NCBI GenBank assembly: GCA_031551885.1
Contig: JAVBMX010000024.1
Coordinates: 1 to 64,000 of the forward strand
Length of the DNA: 64,000 nt
Direction: 5' to 3'
From: Frigididesulfovibrio sp031551885
Lineage (GTDB): Bacteria; Desulfobacterota; Desulfovibrionia; Desulfovibrionales; Desulfovibrionaceae
Shown here: in pieces, positions 1 through 8,073 of the stretch
Layout of the letters: each line of letters opens with the position of its first letter
Position numbering within the stretch: position 1 is the first letter of the stretch
Program-made: the position numbers and the translations under genes
The notes under the pieces: model-generated
What the model saw: only the letters and a program-made list of their open reading frames with translations
Databases searched by the model: none
Told to the model about the DNA's origin: nothing

Positions 1-84
1 TCTGCCGGGGTCTTCAACCTTGCCCGGCAAGGCGTCCTTTATCCGCTCCCACTGGTCATCGCGCAAAGCATGTCGGCGTTGCAT
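1..84 (-). mobile_element. IS5-type transposase, N-terminal fragment at window edge
   Basis: The minus strand reads 28 codons from an ATG at 84 to the window edge, beginning MQRRHALRDDQWERIKDALP. The pattern of a short basic start followed by 'L(T/R)D(E/D)QW..I...LP' is the standard opening of IS5/DUF4096-type DDE transposases. An AGGAGGG ribosome site lies at 90-96 on the opposite strand, which supports this start. The rest of the gene lies outside the window, so intactness cannot be judged. The element ends between here and the stop codon of the aminotransferase at 138, which it does not interrupt. Confidence 0.75.
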
Positions 85-137
85 GGCAGCCCTCCTGCCA
101 TGACCCTAACTCACTTTAAATTGAATGTCGACACAGC

Positions 138-1319
138 CTAGGCTTTGATCGCTTTCTTGAACCCCGGCGCGGCTCGGCGAATCACCGCTTCGTCCACGCA
201 GAAGGCCAGGCGGAAGTGGCCCGGACGGCCGAAGCCGGAACCGGGAACGCCCAGAATGAGTTCCTGCATCAGCTTGTTGCAAAAAGCCACGTCGTCGCCG
301 CCCGGAGCTTTGGGGAAGAAGTAAAAAGCGCCTTGGGGCATATGGAACTCGTAGCCGGCGTCCTGAAGGATTTCGGCCATGGCGTTGCGACGTTGCAGGT
401 AAATGCCCGGGTCAACCTGCGAGCCGAGGGCGGCTTTCATCAGATGCTGCCCCACCACCGGCGGGTTCACGTAGCCGAGGATGCGGTTGGCCAGCATCAG
501 GCCGTTCATCAGCTCTTCGCGGCCGTCCATGAGCGGCGACAACGCCACATAGCCCACGCGCTCGCCCGGCATGCACAGGTTCTTGGAGAACGACGAAACC
601 AGCACCGCATAAGGGTACATGGGCAGGAGCGAAGGAACCTCCACCCCGTCAAAGGCCAGAAAGCGGTACGGCTCGTCCACGGCGACGAACACCGGGCGAT
701 CATGCTTCTTCGAATGGGCGAGCAGCACGGCGCACACGGCTTCCAGCTCTTTGCGGGAATAGATTCGTCCCGTGGGGTTGTTCGGGGAGTTGAGAATCAG
801 CACCCTCGTTTTGGGCGTGAGCGCAGCGGCGATGGCGTCGACATCCAGGGAGAAATCTTCCTTGGAGGGCACCGGGCGCAGCACCCCGCCGTGGTTGGCG
901 GCATAGGCCCCGTATTCCACAAAGAACGGCGCGGGCACCATGACTTCCTCGCCGGGGGCGAGCACGGCCTTGAACAGGGCATTCAGCCCGCCCGCCGCGC
1001 CGCAGGAAAGCATCACGTCCGCCCCGGTCAAAGGAGCGCCCTGCTCCTTGCTCAGATGCGCGGCCAGCAGATCCCTGGCCCAGGGAAAGCCGCCGTTGGG
1101 CATATAGCCCAGGGCAAACGGCTCGCCCGCTTTGTCGGCCAAAGCGCGCAGGCCGGCAGTCACGGCAGGGGGCGGCGGCAGATCCGGGTTGCCCAGGGAA
1201 AAGTCGCAGACCGCGTTTTCCCCGTGCTCCCTCTTCAAGGCAATCCCGGCCTCGAACATCCGCCGGATCCACGAACCTTTCTCAATACTCTCCACGATCG
1301 CAGGGGCAAGCAAGCTCAT
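138..1319 (-). CDS. Class I/II PLP-dependent aminotransferase (aspartate aminotransferase-like)
   Basis: This 393-residue protein has the fold-type I aminotransferase signature. It carries 'FSLGNPDLPPPPAV' near the start, 'LNSPNNPTGRIYS' in the middle (substrate and PLP pocket), 'VAVDEPYRF' (Asp to the pyridine nitrogen), and 'SSFSKNLCMPGERVGY', whose lysine should be the Schiff-base residue. Such enzymes transfer amino groups between amino acids and 2-oxo acids in the cytoplasm; the substrate cannot be told from sequence. I chose the ATG at 1319 because TGGAGA sits 6-7 bases upstream; the ATG at 1331 and the open frame reaching to 1442 run into a palindromic repeat and are not supported. Confidence 0.85.
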   Translation of the reverse strand: MSLLAPAIVESIEKGSWIRRMFEAGIALKREHGENAVCDFSLGNPDLPPPPAVTAGLRALADKAGEPFALGYMPNGGFPWARDLLAAHLSKEQGAPLTGADVMLSCGAAGGLNALFKAVLAPGEEVMVPAPFFVEYGAYAANHGGVLRPVPSKEDFSLDVDAIAAALTPKTRVLILNSPNNPTGRIYSRKELEAVCAVLLAHSKKHDRPVFVAVDEPYRFLAFDGVEVPSLLPMYPYAVLVSSFSKNLCMPGERVGYVALSPLMDGREELMNGLMLANRILGYVNPPVVGQHLMKAALGSQVDPGIYLQRRNAMAEILQDAGYEFHMPQGAFYFFPKAPGGDDVAFCNKLMQELILGVPGSGFGRPGHFRLAFCVDEAVIRRAAPGFKKAIKA

Positions 1320-1342
1320 AAGAATCTCCATGGATACACGTT

Positions 1343-1498
1343 GTTGAGGGGGTTCTACCCCCTCAAACTCCCTCGGCAGGGGATTGAATCCCCTGCACCC
1401 CCATTGCCGGAAACCTTCGCAAAGCGAAGATTTCCGGTACATGAGGGGGTCCGGGGGGAATCATTCCCCCCGGCGGGGTTTGGGGCGGAGCCCCATAA
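1343..1498. repeat. Composite palindromic intergenic repeat, full copy (R1)
   Basis: A chain of hairpins: GAGGGGGTTCTACCCCCTC, then GCAGGGGATTGAATCCCCTGC, then a long central hairpin (1405-1439, 14 of 16 pairs, loop AAA), then CCGGGGGGAATCATTCCCCCCGG, then GGGGCGGAGCCCC. The same order of blocks recurs at 51566-51722 with a different central stem. It separates two genes of the same direction. Confidence 0.9.
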
Positions 1499-1501
1499 GC
1501 A

Positions 1502-1771
1502 TCACAACGACCGGTTCAGCCGGGCGCGGCGCAAATCGCGCTGGTAGCGCAGCATCATGCGCAGTTGTTTTTTCTCATGAATCTCGGCGGCAAGGAAGCG
1601 ACCCGCAGCCGGATCTTCTTGAGCCATAAACCCGCGAATGTCGGCTTCGCAGGCGTTCAACCGGATTTCCAGCTCGGCAAGCTCGGCGCGCAACGCGTCC
1701 GGGTCGTCCGGCAGGGCCGAATCGTCAAGCAGCTCAGTCGGCAACGACGCGGCGGCGGACGGGTCCGTCAT
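1502..1771 (-). CDS. Small hypothetical protein, probable coiled coil
   Basis: An 89-residue protein I do not recognise. Residues about 25-80 are rich in Leu, Glu, Arg and Ala with heptad-like spacing ('ALRAELAELEIRLNACEADI'), suggesting helices or a short coiled coil. The start overlaps the 3' end of the upstream gene (1734) by 38 bases and has a good AAGGAG site 7 bases ahead, so the two genes are probably translated from one message. No signal peptide or membrane segment is visible. Function unknown. Confidence 0.65.
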   Translation of the reverse strand: MTDPSAAASLPTELLDDSALPDDPDALRAELAELEIRLNACEADIRGFMAQEDPAAGRFLAAEIHEKKQLRMMLRYQRDLRRARLNRSL

Positions 1772-3668
1772 TCTCTTTCTCCTTGGCCGGAGGCAAGGCC
1801 GGATTCGGCGGCGTGGGCAGACGGTTGAACACGGACCAGAAAGCGGGCGCGGCGTCGGCCACCAAGGACGGATTCACCAGTCGCAGACCGGAACGGATAA
1901 AGGCCGCCAAGGCGTAGGCCATACCCCAAAAACCGTTCGGGCAGACCCATGGTATGGCCGGACCGACACTTTTGTCCAGATGCAGGTGCTCCCGGAATTC
2001 CTCCAGCGCGGCGCCGGCGGCCAAGTCGTCGCTCGGAGCGCTCGGGGCGTCGCCTTGAGCGCGAATGGCCAAACAGACCCACAACGGCAACAGGTTGGGC
2101 CGATCGGGCGGCGTGGGCACGGCCGCGGGCGCGGACCCAAGCCGGAAGACGATGCCGTCCGCGCGGTTCTCCGTCGCCAGACCGAACCCCCGCAGCAGGG
2201 CGACGGCTTCGGCGCTTTCCGGGTCGTCCACAGGACGCGAACCCGCCAAAAGCACTTCCCCCCCACCGGCGAGCAGCGGCAAGGCCGCGAAATACGCGCA
2301 GACCACCGGATCGGACGGAAGCTCCGGCCGCTCCGGCACGATGACTTCGCCGGGCGTATACCACAGGAGGTGGTCTTCGCGACGTACCCGTTCCGGGTTG
2401 GCCGCGAAGATCGGTTCCAGAGCGTGCAAAGCTTCCGCCCCGAGGTCGGCCGGAACATTCGCGAGATCCAAGGTAAAAGGCCGGTTCCAAATCAACGGGG
2501 CAAGCAACAGAGCGCGCAGGGCTTCGGCGGGGGTTTCCGACAAGACCGTGAAACTGTCCGGCAGAACGCCGGAGCACTCGACGGAAGCCGGCAGGGTGCG
2601 GGCATGCGTCATCACATGGGCGAGGCGCGCGCCGAGACTCGGCAGGGTGTGGTGCAGAAACGAAAGGTCTTGGTCCTTCAACTCGGAACCGCCGGTCAGC
2701 CTGCAGATTCCCGGGTCGCCGAGGGCGGCGAAGGCCGTGAGGCACAGGGCCAAAAACGAATCGCCCACGTGCACGGTCTTTCCGGCGAAGGTCGGGGCCT
2801 TGCCCGGCGCGACCTCAACGGAACCCACGGCCGGGGATTGCTCTTCACGGCGAATCGGCGCGCCGCAATCCGCAATGGCCCGCAGCCCCTGAACCAAATC
2901 TTTGGCCAGGGCGACGCGCTCCATGGTCGTTTTTTTGCCGGTATAGGCGGCCAAAGCGGCCCACAGCAGCACGGTCTCGGTTCGGGTGGGCGCGGGCAGC
3001 TCGATCCGCACCGGCTTGCGCGGCGGGGAAAGATGGAAGCCGGGTTCTTTTTCCGACTCCTCGTGCGAAAGCACCCGCACGTCCTGGAGCAGATCAAACA
3101 ACTTGCGGGTGAAGCGCGGATCTTTACTGAAGGTGGCGGCGTTCTTTTCAAAGGCGCGGCGCACGGCCTTCTCGGACTGCACGGCCTGGGGGGTCGCGGC
3201 ATGGGTCTTGCCCCCGCGAACCCGCGAAACCAGCTTGGCCCGGCGGACCAGCAGCTTCATCAATTCGAGATCCAACTCGATCAGCGCACCGGCGGCGCCG
3301 CGCGGGCGCTCGGGGTCAAACGAACGATCAGCGTAAGGCCGATCGCCCTCGCCTTCCGCAAAGCGGCCGGGACCTTCGGGGGAAGGACGTCTGGGCCTGT
3401 CGCTCTCGCCTTCCTCAGGGCGACGGGGCCGGTCGCCGCGCGGGCGGTCGGCATCGTATGAGCGTTCGCCGTAGGAACGCCCGCCCTCCCCTTCCACAGG
3501 GCGACGGGACCGGTCGCCGCGCGGGCGATCGGGGTCGTAGGGGCGATCGGCGCGGGGACGCCCGCCTTCCCCTGTTGGGGAACGGCCGGGGGCTTCGGAA
3601 CGAGGACGGCGGGGACGCTCGGGGCGGTCGCCGCGAGGCCGACCTTCAAATTTTTTGTCATCGGTCAT
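1734..3668 (-). CDS. Repeat-rich protein with chorismate-mutase-like and divergent EPSP-synthase-like regions
   Basis: A 644-residue protein in three parts. Residues 1-125 are a low-complexity region built on a repeat like 'DRPRGDRPRRPEEGE', strongly basic and unfolded-looking. Residues about 126-200 ('ALIELDLELMKLLVRRAKLV') resemble the first helix of AroQ chorismate mutase. Residues about 215-620 follow the layout of EPSP synthase (AroA), including a 'GDSFLALCLTAFAALG' segment where AroA has its GNSGT loop and 'ETPAEALRALLLAPLI' where AroA has its SSQF block. The usual N-terminal 'GSKS' lysine is replaced ('PAPTRTET'), so AroA catalysis is doubtful. The family assignments rest on pattern reading only. 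An AAGGAG site lies rather far (13 bases) upstream of the ATG. Confidence 0.55.
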   Translation of the reverse strand: MTDDKKFEGRPRGDRPERPRRPRSEAPGRSPTGEGGRPRADRPYDPDRPRGDRSRRPVEGEGGRSYGERSYDADRPRGDRPRRPEEGESDRPRRPSPEGPGRFAEGEGDRPYADRSFDPERPRGAAGALIELDLELMKLLVRRAKLVSRVRGGKTHAATPQAVQSEKAVRRAFEKNAATFSKDPRFTRKLFDLLQDVRVLSHEESEKEPGFHLSPPRKPVRIELPAPTRTETVLLWAALAAYTGKKTTMERVALAKDLVQGLRAIADCGAPIRREEQSPAVGSVEVAPGKAPTFAGKTVHVGDSFLALCLTAFAALGDPGICRLTGGSELKDQDLSFLHHTLPSLGARLAHVMTHARTLPASVECSGVLPDSFTVLSETPAEALRALLLAPLIWNRPFTLDLANVPADLGAEALHALEPIFAANPERVRREDHLLWYTPGEVIVPERPELPSDPVVCAYFAALPLLAGGGEVLLAGSRPVDDPESAEAVALLRGFGLATENRADGIVFRLGSAPAAVPTPPDRPNLLPLWVCLAIRAQGDAPSAPSDDLAAGAALEEFREHLHLDKSVGPAIPWVCPNGFWGMAYALAAFIRSGLRLVNPSLVADAAPAFWSVFNRLPTPPNPALPPAKEKENDGPVRRRVVAD

Positions 3669-3816
3669 GGGGACGAAAAAGCTCCTTGGGGCGGTGCGGC
3701 CGTCAACCCCCCGCGAGGGCGGCGGGCGCGGCGGCGGCGCCAGGGCTTTTCCCTATCCCGAAAAGGCTTCGGCGGCAAGAAGAAAGAAAAGATTCCCCAA
3801 TATGTCGCATATTAGC

Positions 3817-3845
3817 TTGACACATACGATGTTCGCTTGTTAAAT
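3817..3845 (+). promoter_or_regulatory. Predicted sigma-70 promoter for aprBA
   Basis: TTGACA at 3817-3822 and TTAAAT at 3840-3845 with a 17-base spacer, about 125 bases ahead of aprB. The -35 is a perfect consensus and the -10 matches four of six bases. The rest of 3669-3971 holds no gene that I can support. Confidence 0.6.
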
Positions 3846-3971
3846 TCGGCACAAGCGACCCGGGCGGGTTGGGAAAGTCCTTGAAAAATAGGTACTTGCC
3901 TGATGCGCACTCAACCTGCACGGCACTGAACATTGATTCAGGGAACCTTTAAGTTAGTTGGAGGACAAGGT

Positions 3972-4463
3972 ATGCCGACTTATGTCGATCCGTCCAAGTG
4001 TGATGGCTGCAAGGGCGGAGAAAAAACCGCCTGCATGTACATCTGCCCCAACGACCTCATGATCCTCGACGCCGAGGAGATGAAGGCCTTCAACCAAGAG
4101 CCCGACGCGTGCTGGGAGTGTTACTCCTGCGTCAAAATCTGTCCGCAGGGCGCCATCACGGCCCGTCCCTACGCGGACTTCGCTCCCATGGGCGGTACCT
4201 GTATCCCCATGCGCTCGGCCGACTCCATCATGTGGACGGTCAAATTCCGTAACGGCAACGTGAAGCGTTTCAAGTTCCCCATTCGCACCACTCCTGAAGG
4301 CTCCATCAAGCCCTTTGACGGCAAACCGGAACCCGGCGATCTGAACAACGAACTTCTGTTCACCGAAACCGCCATCATGGGCGCGCCTGAACAGGTCCTC
4401 GGCAAGAAGTTCGATGTTACGGACAGCGACACCTCCCAGTGCTGGCTCGACTCCGGCTGCTAG
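3972..4463 (+). CDS. aprB: Adenylylsulfate reductase, beta subunit
   Basis: This 163-residue iron-sulfur protein is the electron-entry subunit of APS reductase, which reduces adenylylsulfate to sulfite and AMP in the cytoplasm. It shows 'CDGCKGGEKTACMYICP' and 'CWECYSCVKICP', the two cysteine sets that bind two [4Fe-4S] clusters, followed by the C-terminal tail that wraps the alpha subunit. The length matches known AprB. The start MPTYVDPSKC is chosen for its GGAGG site and family match; an in-frame ATG at 3933 would add 13 foreign residues. aprA follows 43 bases later. Confidence 0.97.
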   Translation: MPTYVDPSKCDGCKGGEKTACMYICPNDLMILDAEEMKAFNQEPDACWECYSCVKICPQGAITARPYADFAPMGGTCIPMRSADSIMWTVKFRNGNVKRFKFPIRTTPEGSIKPFDGKPEPGDLNNELLFTETAIMGAPEQVLGKKFDVTDSDTSQCWLDSGC

Positions 4464-4506
4464 GTAGGAATCCATTACACTTCCGTCTTTGTAAGGAGAT
4501 ACGAAT

Positions 4507-6504
4507 ATGCCGATGATTCCCGTGAAGGAGACTCCGAGAGGCGTTGCCATCGCCGAGCCTACGGTGAAAGAGCATGACGTCGACATTCTGTTTGTCGGCG
4601 GCGGCATGGGCGCCTGCGGCGCGGCCTTCGAAGCCGTGCGCTGGGCCGACAAATACGCCCCCGAACTGAAAATCCTCCTGGTGGACAAGGCCGCCCTCGA
4701 GCGCTCCGGCGCCGTGGCTCAAGGCCTCTCCGCCATCAACACCTACCTTGGCAAAAACAAAGCCGACGACTATGTGCGCATGGTCCGCACCGACCTTATG
4801 GGTCTGGTCCGCGAAGACCTGATCTACGACCTCGGCCGTCACGTCGACGACTCCGTGCACCTCTTTGAAGAGTGGGGCCTGCCCTGCTGGATCAAAGACG
4901 AAAGCGGCCACAACCTTGACGGCGCCCAGGCCAAAGAAAAGGGCAAGTCCCTGCGCAAGGGCAACGACCCGGTGCGCTCCGGCCGCTGGCAGATCATGAT
5001 CAACGGCGAGTCCTACAAGTGCATCGTGGCTGAAGCCGCGAAAAACGCCTTGGGCGAAGCCCGGATCGTGGAGCGTATCTTCATCGTGAAGCTGCTGCTC
5101 GACGCCAACCAAGACAACCGCATCGCCGGCGCCGTGGGCTTCAACCTGCGCGCCAACGAAGTGCATATCTTCAAAGCCAACGCCATGCTCGTGGCCTGCG
5201 GCGGCGCGGTGAACGTGTACAAGCCCCGCTCCACCGGTGAAGGCATGGGTCGCGCCTGGTACCCGGTGTGGAACGCGGGTTCCACGTACACGATGTGCGC
5301 TCAGGTCGGCGCTGAAATGACCATGATGGAAAACCGCTTCGTGCCCGCCCGCTTCAAAGACGGCTACGGCCCGGTCGGCGCGTGGTTCCTGCTCTTCAAG
5401 GCCAAAGCCACCAACTTCAAGGGCGAAGACTACTGCGAAACCAACCGCGCCATGCTGAAGCCTTACGAAGATCGCGGCTATGCGAAAGGCCACATCATCC
5501 CGACGTGCCTGCGCAACCACATGATGCTGCGTGAAATGCGCGAAGGCCGCGGCCCCATCTACATGGACACCAAGACCGCCCTCCTGACCACCTTCGCCAC
5601 CCTGGACGCCGCCCAGCAGAAGCACCTCGAGTCCGAGGCCTGGGAAGACTTCCTCGACATGTGCGTGGGTCAGGCCAACCTGTGGGCCTCCATGAACATC
5701 CAGCCTGAAGAACGCGGCTCGGAAATCATGCCCACCGAACCCTATCTGCTCGGCTCCCACTCCGGCTGCTGCGGCATCTGGGTTTCCGGTCCGGACGAGG
5801 CCTGGGTGCCTGAAGAATACAAAATCAAGGCCGACAACGGCAAAATCTACAACCGCATGACCACGGTCAACGGTCTGTGGACCTGCGCCGACGGCGTGGG
5901 CGCCTCCGGGCACAAGTTCTCCTCGGGTTCGCACGCCGAAGGCCGGATCTGCGGCAAACAGATGGTCCGCTGGTGCATCGACCACAAAGACTTCAAGCCC
6001 GCCTTGAAAGACAACGCGGCCGATCTGGTGAAGCTCATCTATCGTCCGTACTACAACTTCATGGAAGGCAAAGCCGCCTCCACCGACCCGGTGGTGAACC
6101 CGAACTACATCTCGCCGAAAAACTTCATGATGCGCCTCATCAAGGCCACCGATGAATACGGCGGGGGCATCAGCACCTACTACACCACCTCCGACGCCGC
6201 TCTGCAGACGGGCTTCCACCTGCTGAAAATGCTCGAGGAAGACTCCCTGAAGCTGGCCGCCCGCGATCTGCACGAGTTGCTGCGCTGCTGGGAAAACTAC
6301 CACCGCCTGTGGACCGTGCGCCTGCACATGCAGCACATCCAGTTCCGTCAGGAATCCCGTTACCCCGGCTTCTACTACAGAGCCGACTTCATGGGCCTGG
6401 ACGACTCCAAGTGGAAGTGCTTCGTCAACTCCCGGCATGATCCCAAGAAGGGCGAGACCAAAATCTTCAAAAAGCCCTACTACCAGATCATTCCCGACGC
6501 CTAA
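4507..6504 (+). CDS. aprA: Adenylylsulfate reductase, alpha subunit
   Basis: A 665-residue flavoprotein of the fumarate reductase/succinate dehydrogenase fold, the FAD-bearing catalytic subunit of dissimilatory APS reductase. 'DILFVGGGMGACGAAFEA' is the dinucleotide-binding motif, and the 'RSGAVAQGLSAIN' block and the C-terminal 'RWENYHRLW'-type region follow AprA closely. It forms a heterodimer with AprB and receives electrons from the quinone pool through the Qmo complex encoded downstream. An AAGGAGA site precedes the ATG. A strong hairpin follows the stop. Confidence 0.97.
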   Translation: MPMIPVKETPRGVAIAEPTVKEHDVDILFVGGGMGACGAAFEAVRWADKYAPELKILLVDKAALERSGAVAQGLSAINTYLGKNKADDYVRMVRTDLMGLVREDLIYDLGRHVDDSVHLFEEWGLPCWIKDESGHNLDGAQAKEKGKSLRKGNDPVRSGRWQIMINGESYKCIVAEAAKNALGEARIVERIFIVKLLLDANQDNRIAGAVGFNLRANEVHIFKANAMLVACGGAVNVYKPRSTGEGMGRAWYPVWNAGSTYTMCAQVGAEMTMMENRFVPARFKDGYGPVGAWFLLFKAKATNFKGEDYCETNRAMLKPYEDRGYAKGHIIPTCLRNHMMLREMREGRGPIYMDTKTALLTTFATLDAAQQKHLESEAWEDFLDMCVGQANLWASMNIQPEERGSEIMPTEPYLLGSHSGCCGIWVSGPDEAWVPEEYKIKADNGKIYNRMTTVNGLWTCADGVGASGHKFSSGSHAEGRICGKQMVRWCIDHKDFKPALKDNAADLVKLIYRPYYNFMEGKAASTDPVVNPNYISPKNFMMRLIKATDEYGGGISTYYTTSDAALQTGFHLLKMLEEDSLKLAARDLHELLRCWENYHRLWTVRLHMQHIQFRQESRYPGFYYRADFMGLDDSKWKCFVNSRHDPKKGETKIFKKPYYQIIPDA

Positions 6505-6512
6505 AATGAATC

Positions 6513-6542
6513 GGGGGCCGTGCTTCGGCGCGGCCCCCTTTC
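6513..6542 (+). terminator. Rho-independent terminator after aprA
   Basis: An 11-base stem GGGGGCCGTGC / GCGCGGCCCCC (one G-U) around a TTCG tetraloop, followed by TTTC. It separates aprBA from qmoABCD. The remaining bases up to 6826 contain a GC-rich stretch and a weak TTGACT at 6711-6716 that may belong to a qmo promoter, but its -10 spacing is poor. Confidence 0.8.
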
Positions 6543-6826
6543 ATTCTTCTCTTGCCTACAACGGCGGCTTGCGGCAGAGTGAGCCGATACCGCCCCGCCG
6601 GTAGGCGCGAACGCGCGCGTGCCGCGCGGCGCGCACAGAGCCGGGAGCATCCCGGCCCGCCGCGGCCTGGAGAAACGGCCTGAGCCGGGGCAGTAAGATC
6701 GCTTATTGTCTTGACTCGGGTCGTTTTGCGTATGCCCGAGCACCTTCTGAGGCCTTTCGGCCACAAGGCCCACAGTCGGTGCGGCGTGGTTTTGTTGGAC
6801 CATTTCCCCACGGGAGGATATCCGAG

Positions 6827-8071
6827 ATGTCGAGCGCCATTCTCGTCGTCGGAGGCGGATTCAGCGGCCTTACCGCCGCGTTGGAAGCCGCAGAAGTCGG
6901 CTACGACGTGTTCATCGTCGAAAAAAGTCCCTGGCTTGGGGGCCGGGCGGCACAGCTGAACAAGTATTTCCCCAAGCTCTGCCCACCGTCGTGCGGCCTG
7001 GAAATCCAGTTCCAGCGCATCAAGAAGAATCCGCGAATCAAGTTTTTCACCCAGGCGCAGGTTACGGACGTTTCGGGCTCGGCCGGAAATTATGCCGTCA
7101 AGGTGCGGATCGAACCGCGCCACACCGCGCCGCACAGCGCCGACTTCTCCCTTCTGGCCTCGGCCATGACCGGCGAAACCTGCAGCGAGTTTGAGCTGGG
7201 CCTGGCGAAACGCAAGGCCCTGTATCAGGCCATGCCCTTCGCCTTCCCCGCCCGCTGGGTGCTCGACCCCGCCGCCCTGACCACCGAAGACCGCATCAAG
7301 GCCGCCCGCGACCCCAACCTGAGCCTCAATGAAGAACCGCGCGAGCTTGAACTTTCCGTCGGTTCCATCGTTCTGGCCACAGGCTGGAAGCCCTACGACG
7401 TGACCCGGTTGGCCAACCTGGGCGCGGGCAAGGTGGCCAACTGTATTTCCAACATGCAGATGGAGCGTCTGGCCTCGCCCCACGGCCCGACGGGCGGCGC
7501 GATCAAGCGCCCTTCCGACGGCAAGGCCCCCAAGAACATCGCCTTTGTGCAGTGCGCCGGGTCTCGGGACCAGAACCATCTGAACTTCTGTTCCTACATC
7601 TGCTGCATGGCCTCCCTCAAGCAGGCCCTGTATGTGCGCGAGCAATACCCCCACGCCGAAGTGACCATCTATTACATCGACCTGCGCACCCCCGGCCGGT
7701 ACGAGAACTTCCGCGACAAAGTCATGGCGGACGACAAAATCCACCTGGTCAAAGGCAAGGTCGCGGGCTTGGAAGCCTGCTGCTCGTGCGACTGCGACGA
7801 CGTGATCCTTGAGGTCGAAGACGCGGTCAAAGGCACCAAATCCAAGCGCCGGCACGATCTGGTCGTTCTGGCGGCGGGCATGCAGCCTTCCCTGGCCGGA
7901 GAGGCCAACCCCTACGGCGTCGCCCTTGACGCCGACGGCTTTGTGGTCGGCGGCGAGGAACGGGGCATTTTCGCGGCGGGCTGCGCCGCCCGGCCCCTTG
8001 ATGTGATGCATGCCGCCCAGTCGGGCACCGGCGCCGCGTTGAAGGCCGTTCAAACGGTGAGAGGGAGGTAG
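6827..8071 (+). CDS. qmoA: Quinone-interacting membrane-bound oxidoreductase subunit QmoA
   Basis: A 414-residue HdrA-like flavoprotein, a soluble subunit of the Qmo complex that passes electrons between menaquinol and APS reductase. It opens with the FAD-binding 'ILVVGGGFSGLTAALEA', carries 'GGRAAQLNKYFPKLCPPSCGLE' with the cysteines typical of HdrA relatives, and an 'FVQCAGSRDQNHLNFCSYICCMASLKQALY' region of HdrA type. The start at 6827 has GGGAGG nine bases upstream. qmoB begins two bases after the stop, so the two are cotranscribed. Confidence 0.95.
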   Translation: MSSAILVVGGGFSGLTAALEAAEVGYDVFIVEKSPWLGGRAAQLNKYFPKLCPPSCGLEIQFQRIKKNPRIKFFTQAQVTDVSGSAGNYAVKVRIEPRHTAPHSADFSLLASAMTGETCSEFELGLAKRKALYQAMPFAFPARWVLDPAALTTEDRIKAARDPNLSLNEEPRELELSVGSIVLATGWKPYDVTRLANLGAGKVANCISNMQMERLASPHGPTGGAIKRPSDGKAPKNIAFVQCAGSRDQNHLNFCSYICCMASLKQALYVREQYPHAEVTIYYIDLRTPGRYENFRDKVMADDKIHLVKGKVAGLEACCSCDCDDVILEVEDAVKGTKSKRRHDLVVLAAGMQPSLAGEANPYGVALDADGFVVGGEERGIFAAGCAARPLDVMHAAQSGTGAALKAVQTVRGR

Positions 8072-8073
8072 CA

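Noticed and set aside
1638..3461. A 607-codon plus-strand frame opposite the AroA-like gene, and similar long antisense frames at 216-1547, 8305-10155, 25771-27396, 36710-38611 and 38154-40211
   Set aside because: All are reverse shadows of genes with strong codon bias and clear families or paralogues; their products are Arg/Gly/His-rich without recognisable domains.
4417..6438. A 673-codon open frame antisense to aprA
   Set aside because: It mirrors the aprA gene, has low-complexity Val/Gly/His composition typical of the reverse frame of GC-rich genes, and has no ribosome site or family match.
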